Positions 17,665-26,723 of a stretch of 64,000 nt of DNA are shown piece by piece. This DNA is from Emticicia aquatilis (GTDB lineage Bacteria > Bacteroidota > Bacteroidia > Cytophagales > Spirosomataceae), in assembly GCF_014644295.1 (NCBI RefSeq), contig NZ_BMKK01000008.1, positions 229,346 through 293,345 on the forward strand, in the 5' to 3' direction. The notes below the pieces were generated by a model. That model saw only the letters and a list, made by a program, of their open reading frames with translations, did not search any database and had not been told where the DNA came from. The first letter of the stretch is position 1. Every line of letters starts with the position of its first letter. The position numbers were made by a program, and so were the translations under genes.

Positions 17665-19473
17665 ATGAAAAAAGCTATTACTATTTTACTCCTTTTGATG
17701 CTACAAAAAGGATTTTCACAGACAACCGATAAACGCTTCATTGGCATTGATTCAACTTTCAACCGAGTGCTGAAAGATTGGAATTGTGCAGGTTTTGCCG
17801 TTGCGGTTGTCGAGAAAGACAAAATTGTCTATGCCAAAGGCTTTGGCTATGCCGATGTTGCCAACAAAATTCCAGTTACCGAAAATACTCTTTTTGCTTC
17901 AGGAAGTTGCACAAAGGCATTTACTTGCTCACTTTTGGGAATTTTACAAGAAGAAGGAAAAGTAGATTTTGATAAACCTGCCCGAAACTATCTCCCACAA
18001 CTTAAATTTTACAACGATGAGCTAAACAACAAAGTGACGATTCGAGATATGATGTGTCACCGAACTGGCTTACCACGTTATGATGATGCTTGGGGACTTT
18101 TCAAATCAAAATCAGTCGATTCATTACTGAAAAAAGTGCAATTTCAAGAACCAAATTATGGACTTCGAGAAAAATTTCAGTACAATAATTTCATGTTTTT
18201 GGCCCAGGGAAAAATCATCGAAAATCTGACAGGTGAACCTTACCGAAACTATTTGCAAGAAAAGATTTTACAGCCATTGGGAATGAAAAACCTCAATTTT
18301 TCGGTCGATTCTATGGCAAAAAATAAAGATAGGGCTTTGGGATATATCACGACCGATGATGATAAAATCAAGCAAACCGAATACGTAAATTTAGATGTGA
18401 TGTCGTCGGTTGGAGGAATCAATACTTCGGTTGTCGAAATGGCCAAATGGGCAATGCTGTGGGCGAATAATGGCGTTTATAAAGGTAAACGAATTTTGCC
18501 TGCTTCTTATGTCAGAGATGCCATCGGCTCGCACATGATTATTGCGGGTGGCGTGCCGGCCAATAACAATCCTTCGCTCTATTTTAACAATTATGGTTTG
18601 GGTTGGTTTGTGTCATCGTATCGTGGGCATTACCGAGTTGACCACGGCGGCACGATTACAGGTTTTACGGCCAATGTTGCGTTTTTTCCTACCGATAATG
18701 TCGGAATTGTGGTGTTTTGTAATCAAAATCTATCAAAAGTTACCTCAATCGTCCGCAATGTAATTGCCGACCGAATGCTGGATTTACCTACTAAAGATTG
18801 GAGTAGCTATTTGTTAACCTCTGAAAATGCTGCAAAACTGGCCATGAAAAACGCCAAGAAAAGTGCATTACAAAATCAGAAAACTAATGAAAAACCCTCG
18901 CATAATTTAGAAAACTACGAAGGATATTATACCAACGAAGCCTACGGAAAATTTGAAATTTCACTCAAAAAAGATTCATTATTTGCAGTTTTTGCAGAAG
19001 ATAAATGGTGGCTTCGCCCTTTCAAAAATGATGTTTTTGAAGTGTATCAAGTCGATAAAAAAACTGGGGTTGACACGAGTTTTAGCATTAATCGAATTGT
19101 ATTTAATCAAGATATAAACGGAGAAATCAAAAGTACATCAATTCAGTTTGACCCCGAAGTAGCTAAACCCATAGAATTTGAGCGGTCTGTCAAGCCAAAA
19201 ACGCTTTCAAAAGAAGTTTTAATGACTTATACAGGAGAATTTTTATTAAATGGAACACCCATGAAAATTAGCCTCAAAAATGATAAAACTTTATTCATGT
19301 CGTTACCGAACCAATCTGATTTTGAGTTGGTGGCTATCGAAAAAGATAAGTTTAATTTAAAAGTAGGAGCAGCGGGGTATTCTGTAAATTTTATCAAAGA
19401 TTCAAAAGGAAATTACAATGAATTGCTGTTAAATCAGCCTAATGGTACATTTAAAGCAACACGAAAAAAATAG
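17665..19473 (+). CDS. Secreted class-C beta-lactamase-like serine hydrolase
   Basis: The 602-residue protein begins with a signal peptide (MKKAITILLLLMLQKGFSQ). The beta-lactamase/transpeptidase fold carries all three catalytic motifs: SxxK as Ser81-Cys-Thr-Lys84, YxN as Tyr173-Asn-Asn175, and His327-Gly-Gly329 in place of KTG. The domain ends near residue 370, and the remaining 230 residues match the DUF3471-type C-terminal region common in Bacteroidota serine hydrolases. Such enzymes are usually esterases or D-aminopeptidases, not true beta-lactamases. It lies in the same direction as the AraC regulator. Confidence 0.88.
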   Translation: MKKAITILLLLMLQKGFSQTTDKRFIGIDSTFNRVLKDWNCAGFAVAVVEKDKIVYAKGFGYADVANKIPVTENTLFASGSCTKAFTCSLLGILQEEGKVDFDKPARNYLPQLKFYNDELNNKVTIRDMMCHRTGLPRYDDAWGLFKSKSVDSLLKKVQFQEPNYGLREKFQYNNFMFLAQGKIIENLTGEPYRNYLQEKILQPLGMKNLNFSVDSMAKNKDRALGYITTDDDKIKQTEYVNLDVMSSVGGINTSVVEMAKWAMLWANNGVYKGKRILPASYVRDAIGSHMIIAGGVPANNNPSLYFNNYGLGWFVSSYRGHYRVDHGGTITGFTANVAFFPTDNVGIVVFCNQNLSKVTSIVRNVIADRMLDLPTKDWSSYLLTSENAAKLAMKNAKKSALQNQKTNEKPSHNLENYEGYYTNEAYGKFEISLKKDSLFAVFAEDKWWLRPFKNDVFEVYQVDKKTGVDTSFSINRIVFNQDINGEIKSTSIQFDPEVAKPIEFERSVKPKTLSKEVLMTYTGEFLLNGTPMKISLKNDKTLFMSLPNQSDFELVAIEKDKFNLKVGAAGYSVNFIKDSKGNYNELLLNQPNGTFKATRKK

Positions 19474-19591
19474 TAATAAACAAATTAACCAACTGCTCAA
19501 ATAGAAAATGCAACATTCTCTTAATTTTCTCGACTTTTAGCAGTAAAGTTCAAAGTAACAGGTAAATCCAAACTTTCTAAATCTTACAATC

Positions 19592-19723
19592 ATGACAAAA
19601 GAAGCACTTTTCAAATCGAACTTATTTAAAGTTTTTTTGGTCGTATTTATTGCAGTTTGTATCATCAAAATATTCGCAGCTGGCTTTTCTTTTGGGAATT
19701 GGCTGTATTTGAAAACCCACTAA
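19592..19723 (+). CDS. Small membrane protein, 43 aa
   Basis: A short open frame of 43 residues starts at ATG 19592 and ends at TAA 19721-19723. It is charged at the N-terminus (MTKEALFKSN), then forms one transmembrane helix (LFKVFLVVFIAVCIIKIFAA), and ends in an aromatic FSFGNWLYLKTH. The composition is a typical single-pass inner-membrane peptide. It lies 41 bases upstream of the beta-barrel receptor gene in the same direction. The function is unknown and it may be a chance frame, though the regular topology argues for a real gene. Confidence 0.5.
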   Translation: MTKEALFKSNLFKVFLVVFIAVCIIKIFAAGFSFGNWLYLKTH

Positions 19724-19764
19724 GAACTGACACAAACAACTGAATATATTAAAAAAACAAAATT

Positions 19765-22209
19765 ATGATTAAAAGCTATTACATTACAATTTTACTATTT
19801 CTGGTTACACAACTGACTTATAGTCAAACGATTGATAAAGTGACTGGTCAAGTGCAGAATGAAAAAAAAGAACCAATTATCGGAGCAACGGTCATTCTTT
19901 CTAAAGCAAAAACCAATAAACTTATCAAGTCAACTTTTACGGATGTTGACGGGAAATTTGAATTTGAAAAATTAAAAGAAGACACCTGCAAAATCACGGT
20001 TTCGTATATCGGTATGCAGCCATACGTTGCCGAAAACATCATTTTGTCAGCTTCAAACTCAAATGTTGATTTAGGGATTATTTCACTTTCGGAAGCTATC
20101 AAAAACTTACAAGAAGTGACTGTCAAGGCTCAAAAATCGTTCGTAGAAAAAAAGATTGACCGAGTTGTGATAAATCCCGATGCCTTGATAGGAAACGCTG
20201 GTACAACTTCGCTCGAAATCTTAGAAAAAGCTCCAGGGGTGCAGGTCGATGTGAATGGTTTGATTACGCTCAAAGGAAAATCAGGCGTAGTAGTTTTTGT
20301 TGACGACAAACCCACGTATTTGGCAACTGCCGATTTGGCTGGTTATTTGCGTTCATTGCCCGCAGGTTCGGTCGAAAGTATAGAAATCATGACCAATCCA
20401 CCAGCCAAATATGATGCCGCAGGAAATGCGGGTGTCATAAATATCAAGCTAAAAAAGAACCAAGTGAAAGGTTTGAATGGCGGAATTAATTTGGGTTACG
20501 GGCAAGGGCGATACGCTCGAACCAATAATAGTGTCAATTTCAATTACCGAATCAATAAGGTCAATTTCTTTACCAATGCCAGTGTCAATCAAAATAATAC
20601 ATATCAAGATTTGACCATCAATCGCCTTTATTACACACCCGAAGGTGCTTATTCTTCAGCTTTTAGTCAAAATTCTTATATCAAACGCCAATTGGGGAGC
20701 AATAATCTCAAATTGGGTCTTGATTATTATGTATCGAAAAAATCTACTTTGGGACTTGTCTTGAATGGTTTTTATAATCCAACTTTTGTGCCTACCACCA
20801 ACAAAGCACAGATTTTGAACCAAAATAACCAAGTCGTGAGCATCATTGAAGCATTTAGCCCCAACGATAGAAAATGGAAAAATGGCAGTGTAAACTTAAA
20901 CTACTCACTTAAAATTGACTCTTTGGGCAAGGAATTGACGACAAATTTTGACGTGATTCAATATAGCTCAACCCAAGACCAACAACTCACAAATACCATT
21001 TTCACACCCGAAAGAGTTTTGGTTGGACAAACCGTTTTAGGCTCATCGCTTCCCGCCGAAATCAATATCAAAACCGCTAAAATTGATTACGTAAATCCGC
21101 TAAAAGGTGGAGCAAAATTTGAAACTGGAATAAAGACAAGTTTTATCAAGACTGATAACACAGCCGATTTTTTTGATATAATTAATAGTCAAGAAGTTCC
21201 AAACTATGAATTTTCTAATCGTTTCAAATACAATGAAAATATTAATGCGGCTTATGTAAATTACTCAAAAAATTGGAAAAGATTGTCGTTGCAAGCAGGA
21301 TTACGTTACGAAAATACAAGTATTAAAGGCAATCAGCTGGGCAATAAAATGACCAAAGATTCAACTTTTACGAGGGCTTATAATAGTTTGTTTCCGACGT
21401 TTTATTTGCAATATCAGTTAGATAGTACACAAACGCACCAACTCGGTTTTTCGGCTGGACGTAGAATCGACCGCCCGAATTATCAAGACCTGAACCCATT
21501 TACTTATCCGCTTGATAGATATACGTATTACGGAGGAAATCCATTTTTACAACCAACTTATTCGTATAATTTGGAGGTTTCGCATACTTACAAAAACTTC
21601 CTAACAACTTCGTTGGAATACAGTATTTCTAAAAATCTCATCTTTGAAACTAATGAACAGCGAGGCACAATTTATTACAGTCGCCCAGGGAATTTCGGAG
21701 AATTTACTTCTTACGGCATTTCAGTAAACGGTAATTTTACCATCAATAAATGGTGGACGCTCCAACTTTATACCGAACTCAAAAATCAAGGCTATAACAC
21801 CAAAGTTTACGGCCAAATCCTCGATGAAAGTAGATTTTATTGGTATGTTGGCCCAACCAATCAATTTAAAATCAATAAAAAATTATCGGCGGAATTAGCA
21901 GGAAACTACCAAACAAGAGTGTTGGCAGGGCAGTTTCTGACGATTCCAGTTTGGTCGATGCGAGCAGGGATTTCGCAGAAAATCTTGAAAGACAAAGGTA
22001 CATTTCGCATAAATGTTTCTGATATTTTTTACACCAATCAACCTGGTGGAGACATCAGAAATATTGCCAATGCTCAAGCCAATTGGCTAAGTTATCTCGA
22101 TAGTCGAGTCGTAACGTTCTCATTTGCTTACCGATTCAGCAAAGGGAAAACCCTCAACGCACGTCAATCGGGCGGTTCAGAAAGCGAGAAAAGTCGGGTG
22201 AAGTTGTAA
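19765..22209 (+). CDS. Outer-membrane beta-barrel receptor with CarboxypepD-regulatory-like domain
   Basis: The 814-residue protein has a signal peptide (ending TYSQ at about residue 21), then a carboxypeptidase-regulatory-like Ig domain (residues about 25-110, VTGQVQNEKKEPIIGATVIL). A plug-like domain follows at about 120-225 (LEILEKAPGVQVDVNGLITL, IEIMTNPPAKYDAAGNAGVI), and the rest is a large beta-barrel of the OMP_b-brl_3 type with RIDRPNYQDLNPF. It differs from SusC in lacking the long plug. Related proteins transport or bind unknown ligands. No SusD partner is adjacent. A strong terminator follows. Confidence 0.85.
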   Translation: MIKSYYITILLFLVTQLTYSQTIDKVTGQVQNEKKEPIIGATVILSKAKTNKLIKSTFTDVDGKFEFEKLKEDTCKITVSYIGMQPYVAENIILSASNSNVDLGIISLSEAIKNLQEVTVKAQKSFVEKKIDRVVINPDALIGNAGTTSLEILEKAPGVQVDVNGLITLKGKSGVVVFVDDKPTYLATADLAGYLRSLPAGSVESIEIMTNPPAKYDAAGNAGVINIKLKKNQVKGLNGGINLGYGQGRYARTNNSVNFNYRINKVNFFTNASVNQNNTYQDLTINRLYYTPEGAYSSAFSQNSYIKRQLGSNNLKLGLDYYVSKKSTLGLVLNGFYNPTFVPTTNKAQILNQNNQVVSIIEAFSPNDRKWKNGSVNLNYSLKIDSLGKELTTNFDVIQYSSTQDQQLTNTIFTPERVLVGQTVLGSSLPAEINIKTAKIDYVNPLKGGAKFETGIKTSFIKTDNTADFFDIINSQEVPNYEFSNRFKYNENINAAYVNYSKNWKRLSLQAGLRYENTSIKGNQLGNKMTKDSTFTRAYNSLFPTFYLQYQLDSTQTHQLGFSAGRRIDRPNYQDLNPFTYPLDRYTYYGGNPFLQPTYSYNLEVSHTYKNFLTTSLEYSISKNLIFETNEQRGTIYYSRPGNFGEFTSYGISVNGNFTINKWWTLQLYTELKNQGYNTKVYGQILDESRFYWYVGPTNQFKINKKLSAELAGNYQTRVLAGQFLTIPVWSMRAGISQKILKDKGTFRINVSDIFYTNQPGGDIRNIANAQANWLSYLDSRVVTFSFAYRFSKGKTLNARQSGGSESEKSRVKL

Positions 22210-22235
22210 ATGATTTCGAGTAAAGTTTAATATAA

Positions 22236-22277
22236 AAGCGGTTGTATTTTGAATCATTAATCAAAATACAACCGCTT
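22236..22277. terminator. Bidirectional intrinsic terminator
   Basis: Perfect 17-base arms (22236-22252 and 22261-22277) enclose an 8-base loop and are followed by AATTTTT on the + strand, with A residues upstream for the minus strand. It separates the convergent receptor gene and the Uma2 remnant. Confidence 0.8.
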
Positions 22278-22296
22278 AATTTTTGGTAAATATATT

Positions 22297-22788
22297 TTAC
22301 TCGAATACTTTCTTCAAATCAATCTCGATATTTAGGATTTTATCTTTCAGTATTTCGTCTTCGTGATAAAACTCATAATGAGTAGGGCTATCATAAACTA
22401 AAATGGCTTGTAAAGTCGGAATCACAATCCAGCAAGATTTTACGCCAAAATCGAAGTAAGGTTCGAGTTTTTCGACCATTTCTTTGGTGCTTTGTGAAGC
22501 TGATTGAATTTCTATCACAAGCAAAGGTGCATCTTCACGGCGTGTAGGGTCGTTTTAATAATCAAGTGCTTGTTGCGGATAAAGAAGCAAATCGGGTGTA
22601 CTTCCCAACGGTTGGGTTGCGAGGGTTACTTCACTTAATACTCTAAGTTTATCTTGATATTTTAATCTAAGTTCAAATAATAAATTTGATTGAATTGCTC
22701 CATGGATATATGTAGGCAGAGGTTTTCCTCGTTCTTTTTCGTACACCGAAATTTCATTCGATTCGACGGTGTCAACTAATAATTCCAT
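22297..22788 (-). pseudogene. Uma2-family (DUF820) gene interrupted by an in-frame stop
   Basis: Two adjacent minus-strand segments in the same frame read as one Uma2 protein of the PD-(D/E)XK-like DUF820 family. The first (from MELLVDTVESNEISVYEKER) contains the PDLLLYPQQALDY part, and the second the LLVIEIQSASQSTKEMVEKL part. The acidic IEI residue pair that forms the catalytic core lies in the second half. Between them a TAA at 22557-22555 follows ALDY directly, where relatives read LDY-x-NDP, so a single nonsense substitution explains the break. No base is inserted or lost. It may be a sequencing error, a true pseudogene or a recoded site. Confidence 0.75.
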
Positions 22789-22943
22789 ATTAATTTTATT
22801 TTTTATCTCAAATATACGAAAAAACAAAATCCTTACTTAAAATGTGATTTTTTTTTGGGTTTTCCTTAATTCTTCAACCAAAACCAGAGATTTTCTCCTA
22901 AATTTGGGCTAAAATTAACATTCATTTTAGCAAGCATCAAATC

Positions 22944-25571
22944 GTGGCCCGACCTTCAAAAGAAGAATTAGTAAAGCAAATCAAGGAAACTCCCTTAAAT
23001 CGTCAATATAACCAAATCAAGTCAAAATACCCTGGGGCGATGTTGTTGTTTCGGGTGGGTGATTTTTACGAAACATTTGGCGAAGATGCCATTCGTGCCT
23101 CAAAAATCCTCGGAATCGTACTTACTCGCCGCAATAATGGTGGAGCTCAAGAAGAGTTGGCAGGTTTTCCGCATCACTCGCTCGATACCTATTTGCCAAA
23201 ACTCGTTCGTGCGGGCGAACGTGTAGCTATCTGCGACCAACTCGAAGACCCTTCAACTGCCAAAGGCATTGTGCGTCGTGGAGTTACCGAACTTGTTACG
23301 CCTGGGGTTTCGTTCAACGATAATGTTTTGAACCACAAACAAAACAATTATTTGGCGTCTATTCACTTTGCCAAACCCGATTATTTTGGTGTTTCATTTC
23401 TGGATGTTTCAACGGGTGAGTTCCTCACAACCGAAGGAAACACGGCCTATATTGATAAATTATTACAGAGTTTTGCACCCTCAGAAGTGCTTTATTGCAA
23501 AAAACACCGTGGAGAGTTTCAGATACTTTTCGGAGATAAATTTAATGAATTTACGTTTGAAGATTGGGCTTATAAGTTCGATTTTGGCTATAATTTACTC
23601 TTAAATCACTTCAAAGTAGCTACTTTGAAAGGTTTTGGCGTAGAAACCATGCCCGATGGAATCATTGCTGCTGGTGTAATTTTGCGTTATTTGTCCGATA
23701 CAGAGCATAAGGAAATGGGGCATATTTCCCGCATTACTCGCCTCGATGAAGACAAATACGTTTGGCTCGATAAATTCACAATTCGTAACCTCGAATTAGT
23801 TTTTGCTCAGCACGATGGTGGTGTTCCATTGATTCAGATTCTCGACCATACAATCACACCAATGGGAGCGAGACTACTCCGAAAATGGTTGGTTTTACCG
23901 CTCAAAGAACGTTCGTTGATTCAAGAAAGGCTCGATACGGTAGAGTTTTTTGTGAAAAATGAAGAGATTTTGGAGCAACTTTCTACACTTCTCAAACCAA
24001 TCGGAGATTTAGAAAGATTGATTTCAAAAGTGGCAGTTCGTCGCATCAATCCACGAGAATTGGTTTCTTTGAAACGAGCATTAGTACAAATCGAACCTAT
24101 CAAAAAGCAATTGGCTTTGGGTGGAGAAAAATTCTCGGTGCTTCAAAAATACATCAATCAACTCACTGATTGTCAGTATTTGATTGATAAAATAGAAAAG
24201 GAATTGCGTGACGATGCTCCCGTTGTAACAAATCAAGGAAACATGATTAAATCGGGCGTTGATGCCGATTTGGATGAATTACACAAAATTGCTTTTTCGG
24301 GAAAAGATTTCTTGATTGAAATTCAAAATCGAGAATCGGCTCGTACAGGTATTCCTTCGTTGAAGATTTCTTATAATAAAGTTTTTGGTTATTATCTCGA
24401 AGTTTCTAATTCACACAAAAGCAAAGTTCCACCCGAGTGGATTCGTAAACAAACGCTCGTCAATGCCGAGCGATACATTACCGAAGAATTAAAAATTTAC
24501 GAAGAAAAAATCCTGACGGCCGAATCAAAAATTTTTGAAATTGAGTATAGAATTTTCAATGAATTGGTGCTTACTGCCAATGAATTTGTGGCTCAAATTC
24601 AGCAAAATGCTCGTGTGATTTCTATTCTTGATGCACTTTCGTCGTTTGCAAAAGTTGCTCAAAAAAATAATTACTGCAAACCACAAGTATCTGATAATAA
24701 GGTGCTTAATATTAAAGAAGGTCGTCACGCAGTTATCGAGCAGCAACTTCCTTTAGGCGAAGCCTACATTCCAAATGATTTGTATTTAGACGACCAAACC
24801 CAACAAATTATTATCATTACTGGCCCAAATATGGCGGGTAAATCCGCTTTGCTTCGACAAACCGCTTTGATTTCGCTCATGGCACAAGTGGGTAGTTTTG
24901 TGCCAGCCGAAAGTGCCGAATTGGGTATTGTCGATAAGATTTTCACAAGGGTAGGAGCGAGCGATAATCTTTCTCGTGGAGAATCGACATTTATGGTAGA
25001 AATGACCGAAACAGCTTCGATTCTAAATAATTTGAGCGATAGAAGTCTGATAATCATGGACGAAATCGGTCGAGGAACAAGCACTTATGATGGTGTAAGT
25101 ATTGCGTGGAGTATCGCAGAATATTTGCATAATCACCCAAAATGTAAGCCTTATACGCTCTTTGCTACGCACTATCACGAACTCAATCAACTGGCCGAAG
25201 ATTTTAGCCGAATCAAAAACTTTAACGTATCGGTAAAAGAACTCAATAATAAAGTTGTATTTTTACGTAAGCTCAAAGAAGGAGGCAGCGAGCATAGCTT
25301 CGGAATTCACGTGGCACAAATCGCAGGAATGCCGCAGTCGGTAGTGCTTCGAGCCAATGAAATTTTGCATCATCTCGAAAAAGACCATATCAAGGAAGAC
25401 AATAAAGAGCGAATAAAAGAAGCTCCAAAGAATAATTTTCAATTAAGTTTCTTCGAGCCAGAAGACCCAAAAATTGAAGAATTGAAAGCAAAATTAAAAG
25501 CGATAGACGTAAATACACTTTCACCAATTGAGGCCTTACTTAAACTCAACGAATTGGTAAAATTAGTATAA
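22944..25571 (+). CDS. mutS: DNA mismatch repair protein MutS
   Basis: MutS recognises mismatches and small loops and recruits MutL after ATP binding. The 875-residue protein has the mismatch-contacting Phe-x-Glu as Phe41 and Glu43 in GDFYETFG, and the connector, lever and clamp regions. Its ABC-type ATPase has Walker A GPNMAGKS at 627-634, the signature region [13 protein letters not shown], and Walker B with [13 protein letters not shown]. The start is GTG at 22944, reading [19 protein letters not shown]. No in-frame ATG is closer to the conserved start. It is 116 bases downstream of the broken Uma2 gene, which points the other way. Confidence 0.97.
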   Translation: MARPSKEELVKQIKETPLNRQYNQIKSKYPGAMLLFRVGDFYETFGEDAIRASKILGIVLTRRNNGGAQEELAGFPHHSLDTYLPKLVRAGERVAICDQLEDPSTAKGIVRRGVTELVTPGVSFNDNVLNHKQNNYLASIHFAKPDYFGVSFLDVSTGEFLTTEGNTAYIDKLLQSFAPSEVLYCKKHRGEFQILFGDKFNEFTFEDWAYKFDFGYNLLLNHFKVATLKGFGVETMPDGIIAAGVILRYLSDTEHKEMGHISRITRLDEDKYVWLDKFTIRNLELVFAQHDGGVPLIQILDHTITPMGARLLRKWLVLPLKERSLIQERLDTVEFFVKNEEILEQLSTLLKPIGDLERLISKVAVRRINPRELVSLKRALVQIEPIKKQLALGGEKFSVLQKYINQLTDCQYLIDKIEKELRDDAPVVTNQGNMIKSGVDADLDELHKIAFSGKDFLIEIQNRESARTGIPSLKISYNKVFGYYLEVSNSHKSKVPPEWIRKQTLVNAERYITEELKIYEEKILTAESKIFEIEYRIFNELVLTANEFVAQIQQNARVISILDALSSFAKVAQKNNYCKPQVSDNKVLNIKEGRHAVIEQQLPLGEAYIPNDLYLDDQTQQIIIITGPNMAGKSALLRQTALISLMAQVGSFVPAESAELGIVDKIFTRVGASDNLSRGESTFMVEMTETASILNNLSDRSLIIMDEIGRGTSTYDGVSIAWSIAEYLHNHPKCKPYTLFATHYHELNQLAEDFSRIKNFNVSVKELNNKVVFLRKLKEGGSEHSFGIHVAQIAGMPQSVVLRANEILHHLEKDHIKEDNKERIKEAPKNNFQLSFFEPEDPKIEELKAKLKAIDVNTLSPIEALLKLNELVKLV

Positions 25572-25620
25572 ACGGATTGCATAATTTATCATTATCCATT
25601 AACAATTATCCATTCATACA

Positions 25621-25890
25621 ATGGCATCATTCAACATCGACTACCCAGGTTCGTCTAACGAATTTGTAGTAAACGCCACAAAGGCTATTCAGAACAAAGG
25701 TGGTGTTTTTCAAGGAAATGCAAATGCTGGTTCGTTTAGTTTGCAGACACTTATTGGAGCAGTGAAAGGTAATTATAAAGTCATTTCCGACCCAAATAGT
25801 CCGCAAACGAAGGTAGAAATAACAATTACTAAAAAGCCGATGATTGTACCGATGAGTAAGATTCAAGAGGTTATTTCGTCATATTTCTGA
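25621..25890 (+). CDS. Conserved hypothetical protein, 89 aa
   Basis: This small protein starts ATG 25621, 49 bases after mutS. The sequence (FNIDYPGSSNEFVVNATKAI, then GGVFQGNANAGSFSLQTLIG) looks like an alpha/beta polyketide-cyclase-like or DUF-type fold and ends with VPMSKIQEVISSYF. It has no signal peptide, cysteines or obvious active site. I recognise the general shape but not a functional family. A strong inverted repeat begins 9 bases after its stop. Confidence 0.65.
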   Translation: MASFNIDYPGSSNEFVVNATKAIQNKGGVFQGNANAGSFSLQTLIGAVKGNYKVISDPNSPQTKVEITITKKPMIVPMSKIQEVISSYF

Positions 25891-25899
25891 TAAATCAGT

Positions 25900-25959
25900 A
25901 GCACAATTCTCCGAATTGTGTTTTATAAAACTTAAAGACACAATTCGGAGAATTGTGCT
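25900..25959. repeat. REP-like double palindrome
   Basis: Two perfect 21-base inverted arms (25900-25920 and 25939-25959) are separated by 18 AT-rich bases. Each arm is itself a palindrome, CACAATTC-tcc-GAATTGTG, so the element can form either one long stem or two small hairpins. This looks like a REP/BIME-type extragenic palindrome. It lies between the 89-aa gene and the lipoprotein gene. No T-run follows, so it is not a standard terminator. Confidence 0.8.
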
Positions 25960-25965
25960 GCAACT

Positions 25966-26688
25966 ATGAAAAAACTTATTCTAATATCAGCCCTTGCTTT
26001 AGCATTTATTGCCTGCCAAGACAAAACCGATAAAGCCCGTGAAATCGTAGATAAAAGCATCGAAGCACACGGGGGAGCAAAGTACGAAAACTTTACGGCT
26101 GAATTTGATTTCCGTAAGTTTCATGTAAAACTTATGCAAAATGAGGGCAAATTTCAGTATGAACGAATCTCAAAAGATAGTGCTAATAACGATATTTGGG
26201 ATGTTGTCAATAATGAAGGCTATCTTCGTTTAATCAACGGAAATCAGATTACCCTTTCAGAAAAAGACCAAGAAAAGTATAAAAATGCCGTCAATTCAGT
26301 AGCATATTTTGTTCTTCTCCCGTATAAATTGAAAGATAAAGCCGTTAATCTTGAATACTTAGGAGAAGCCGAAATTGAGAAACAAAAATACGACAAAATT
26401 AAAGTTTGGTTTGATAAAGAGGGCGGCGGCAAAGACTTTGAGGATGTATATTGCTATTGGTTTAATCAGAAAACTCACCTGCTCGATTATTTAGCTTATG
26501 CCAATGGTGGGCCAAGATTCCGCCGAGTGAAAAATCGCCAAACGGTCGGTGGAATTGTTTTTCAAGACTATGAAAACTTTGCCATTACTGATACAACACT
26601 CAAAACCCACGATTATGACAAAGCATTTATTGCAGGAAAAGATTCGCTTCTTTCATTAATCGAACAGAAAAATATTGTAGTAAAGTAA
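25966..26688 (+). CDS. Lipoprotein, DUF6503-like
   Basis: The 240-residue product has a lipoprotein signal with a lipobox-like LAFIAC, so Cys17 should be lipidated and the protein anchored to the inner or outer membrane. The mature domain (KAREIVDKSIEAHGGAKYEN at the start) resembles the LolA/DUF6503 fold, a half-barrel that can bind lipids. The EAHGGAKYENFTAEF motif is common in Bacteroidota lipoproteins of that family. The start ATG lies 6 bases after the double palindrome, and a bidirectional terminator immediately follows the stop. Confidence 0.75.
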   Translation: MKKLILISALALAFIACQDKTDKAREIVDKSIEAHGGAKYENFTAEFDFRKFHVKLMQNEGKFQYERISKDSANNDIWDVVNNEGYLRLINGNQITLSEKDQEKYKNAVNSVAYFVLLPYKLKDKAVNLEYLGEAEIEKQKYDKIKVWFDKEGGGKDFEDVYCYWFNQKTHLLDYLAYANGGPRFRRVKNRQTVGGIVFQDYENFAITDTTLKTHDYDKAFIAGKDSLLSLIEQKNIVVK

Positions 26689-26690
26689 CA

Positions 26691-26719
26691 AAAATGCCAC
26701 ATTGAAAATGTGGCATTTT
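26691..26719. terminator. Bidirectional intrinsic terminator
   Basis: The arms AAAATGCCACATT and AATGTGGCATTTT pair perfectly around a 3-base loop. T-rich tails are present on both strands, serving the convergent lipoprotein and glycosyltransferase genes. Confidence 0.85.
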
Positions 26720-26723
26720 TGTT

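Noticed and set aside
17665..19473. True beta-lactamase resistance gene
   Set aside because: The HGG motif and the DUF3471-like tail point to a general serine hydrolase of the class-C fold.
22297..22524. Independent short gene for the second Uma2 half
   Set aside because: It lacks the N-terminal part of the fold and is in frame with the upstream half across a single stop codon, so it is treated as one broken gene.
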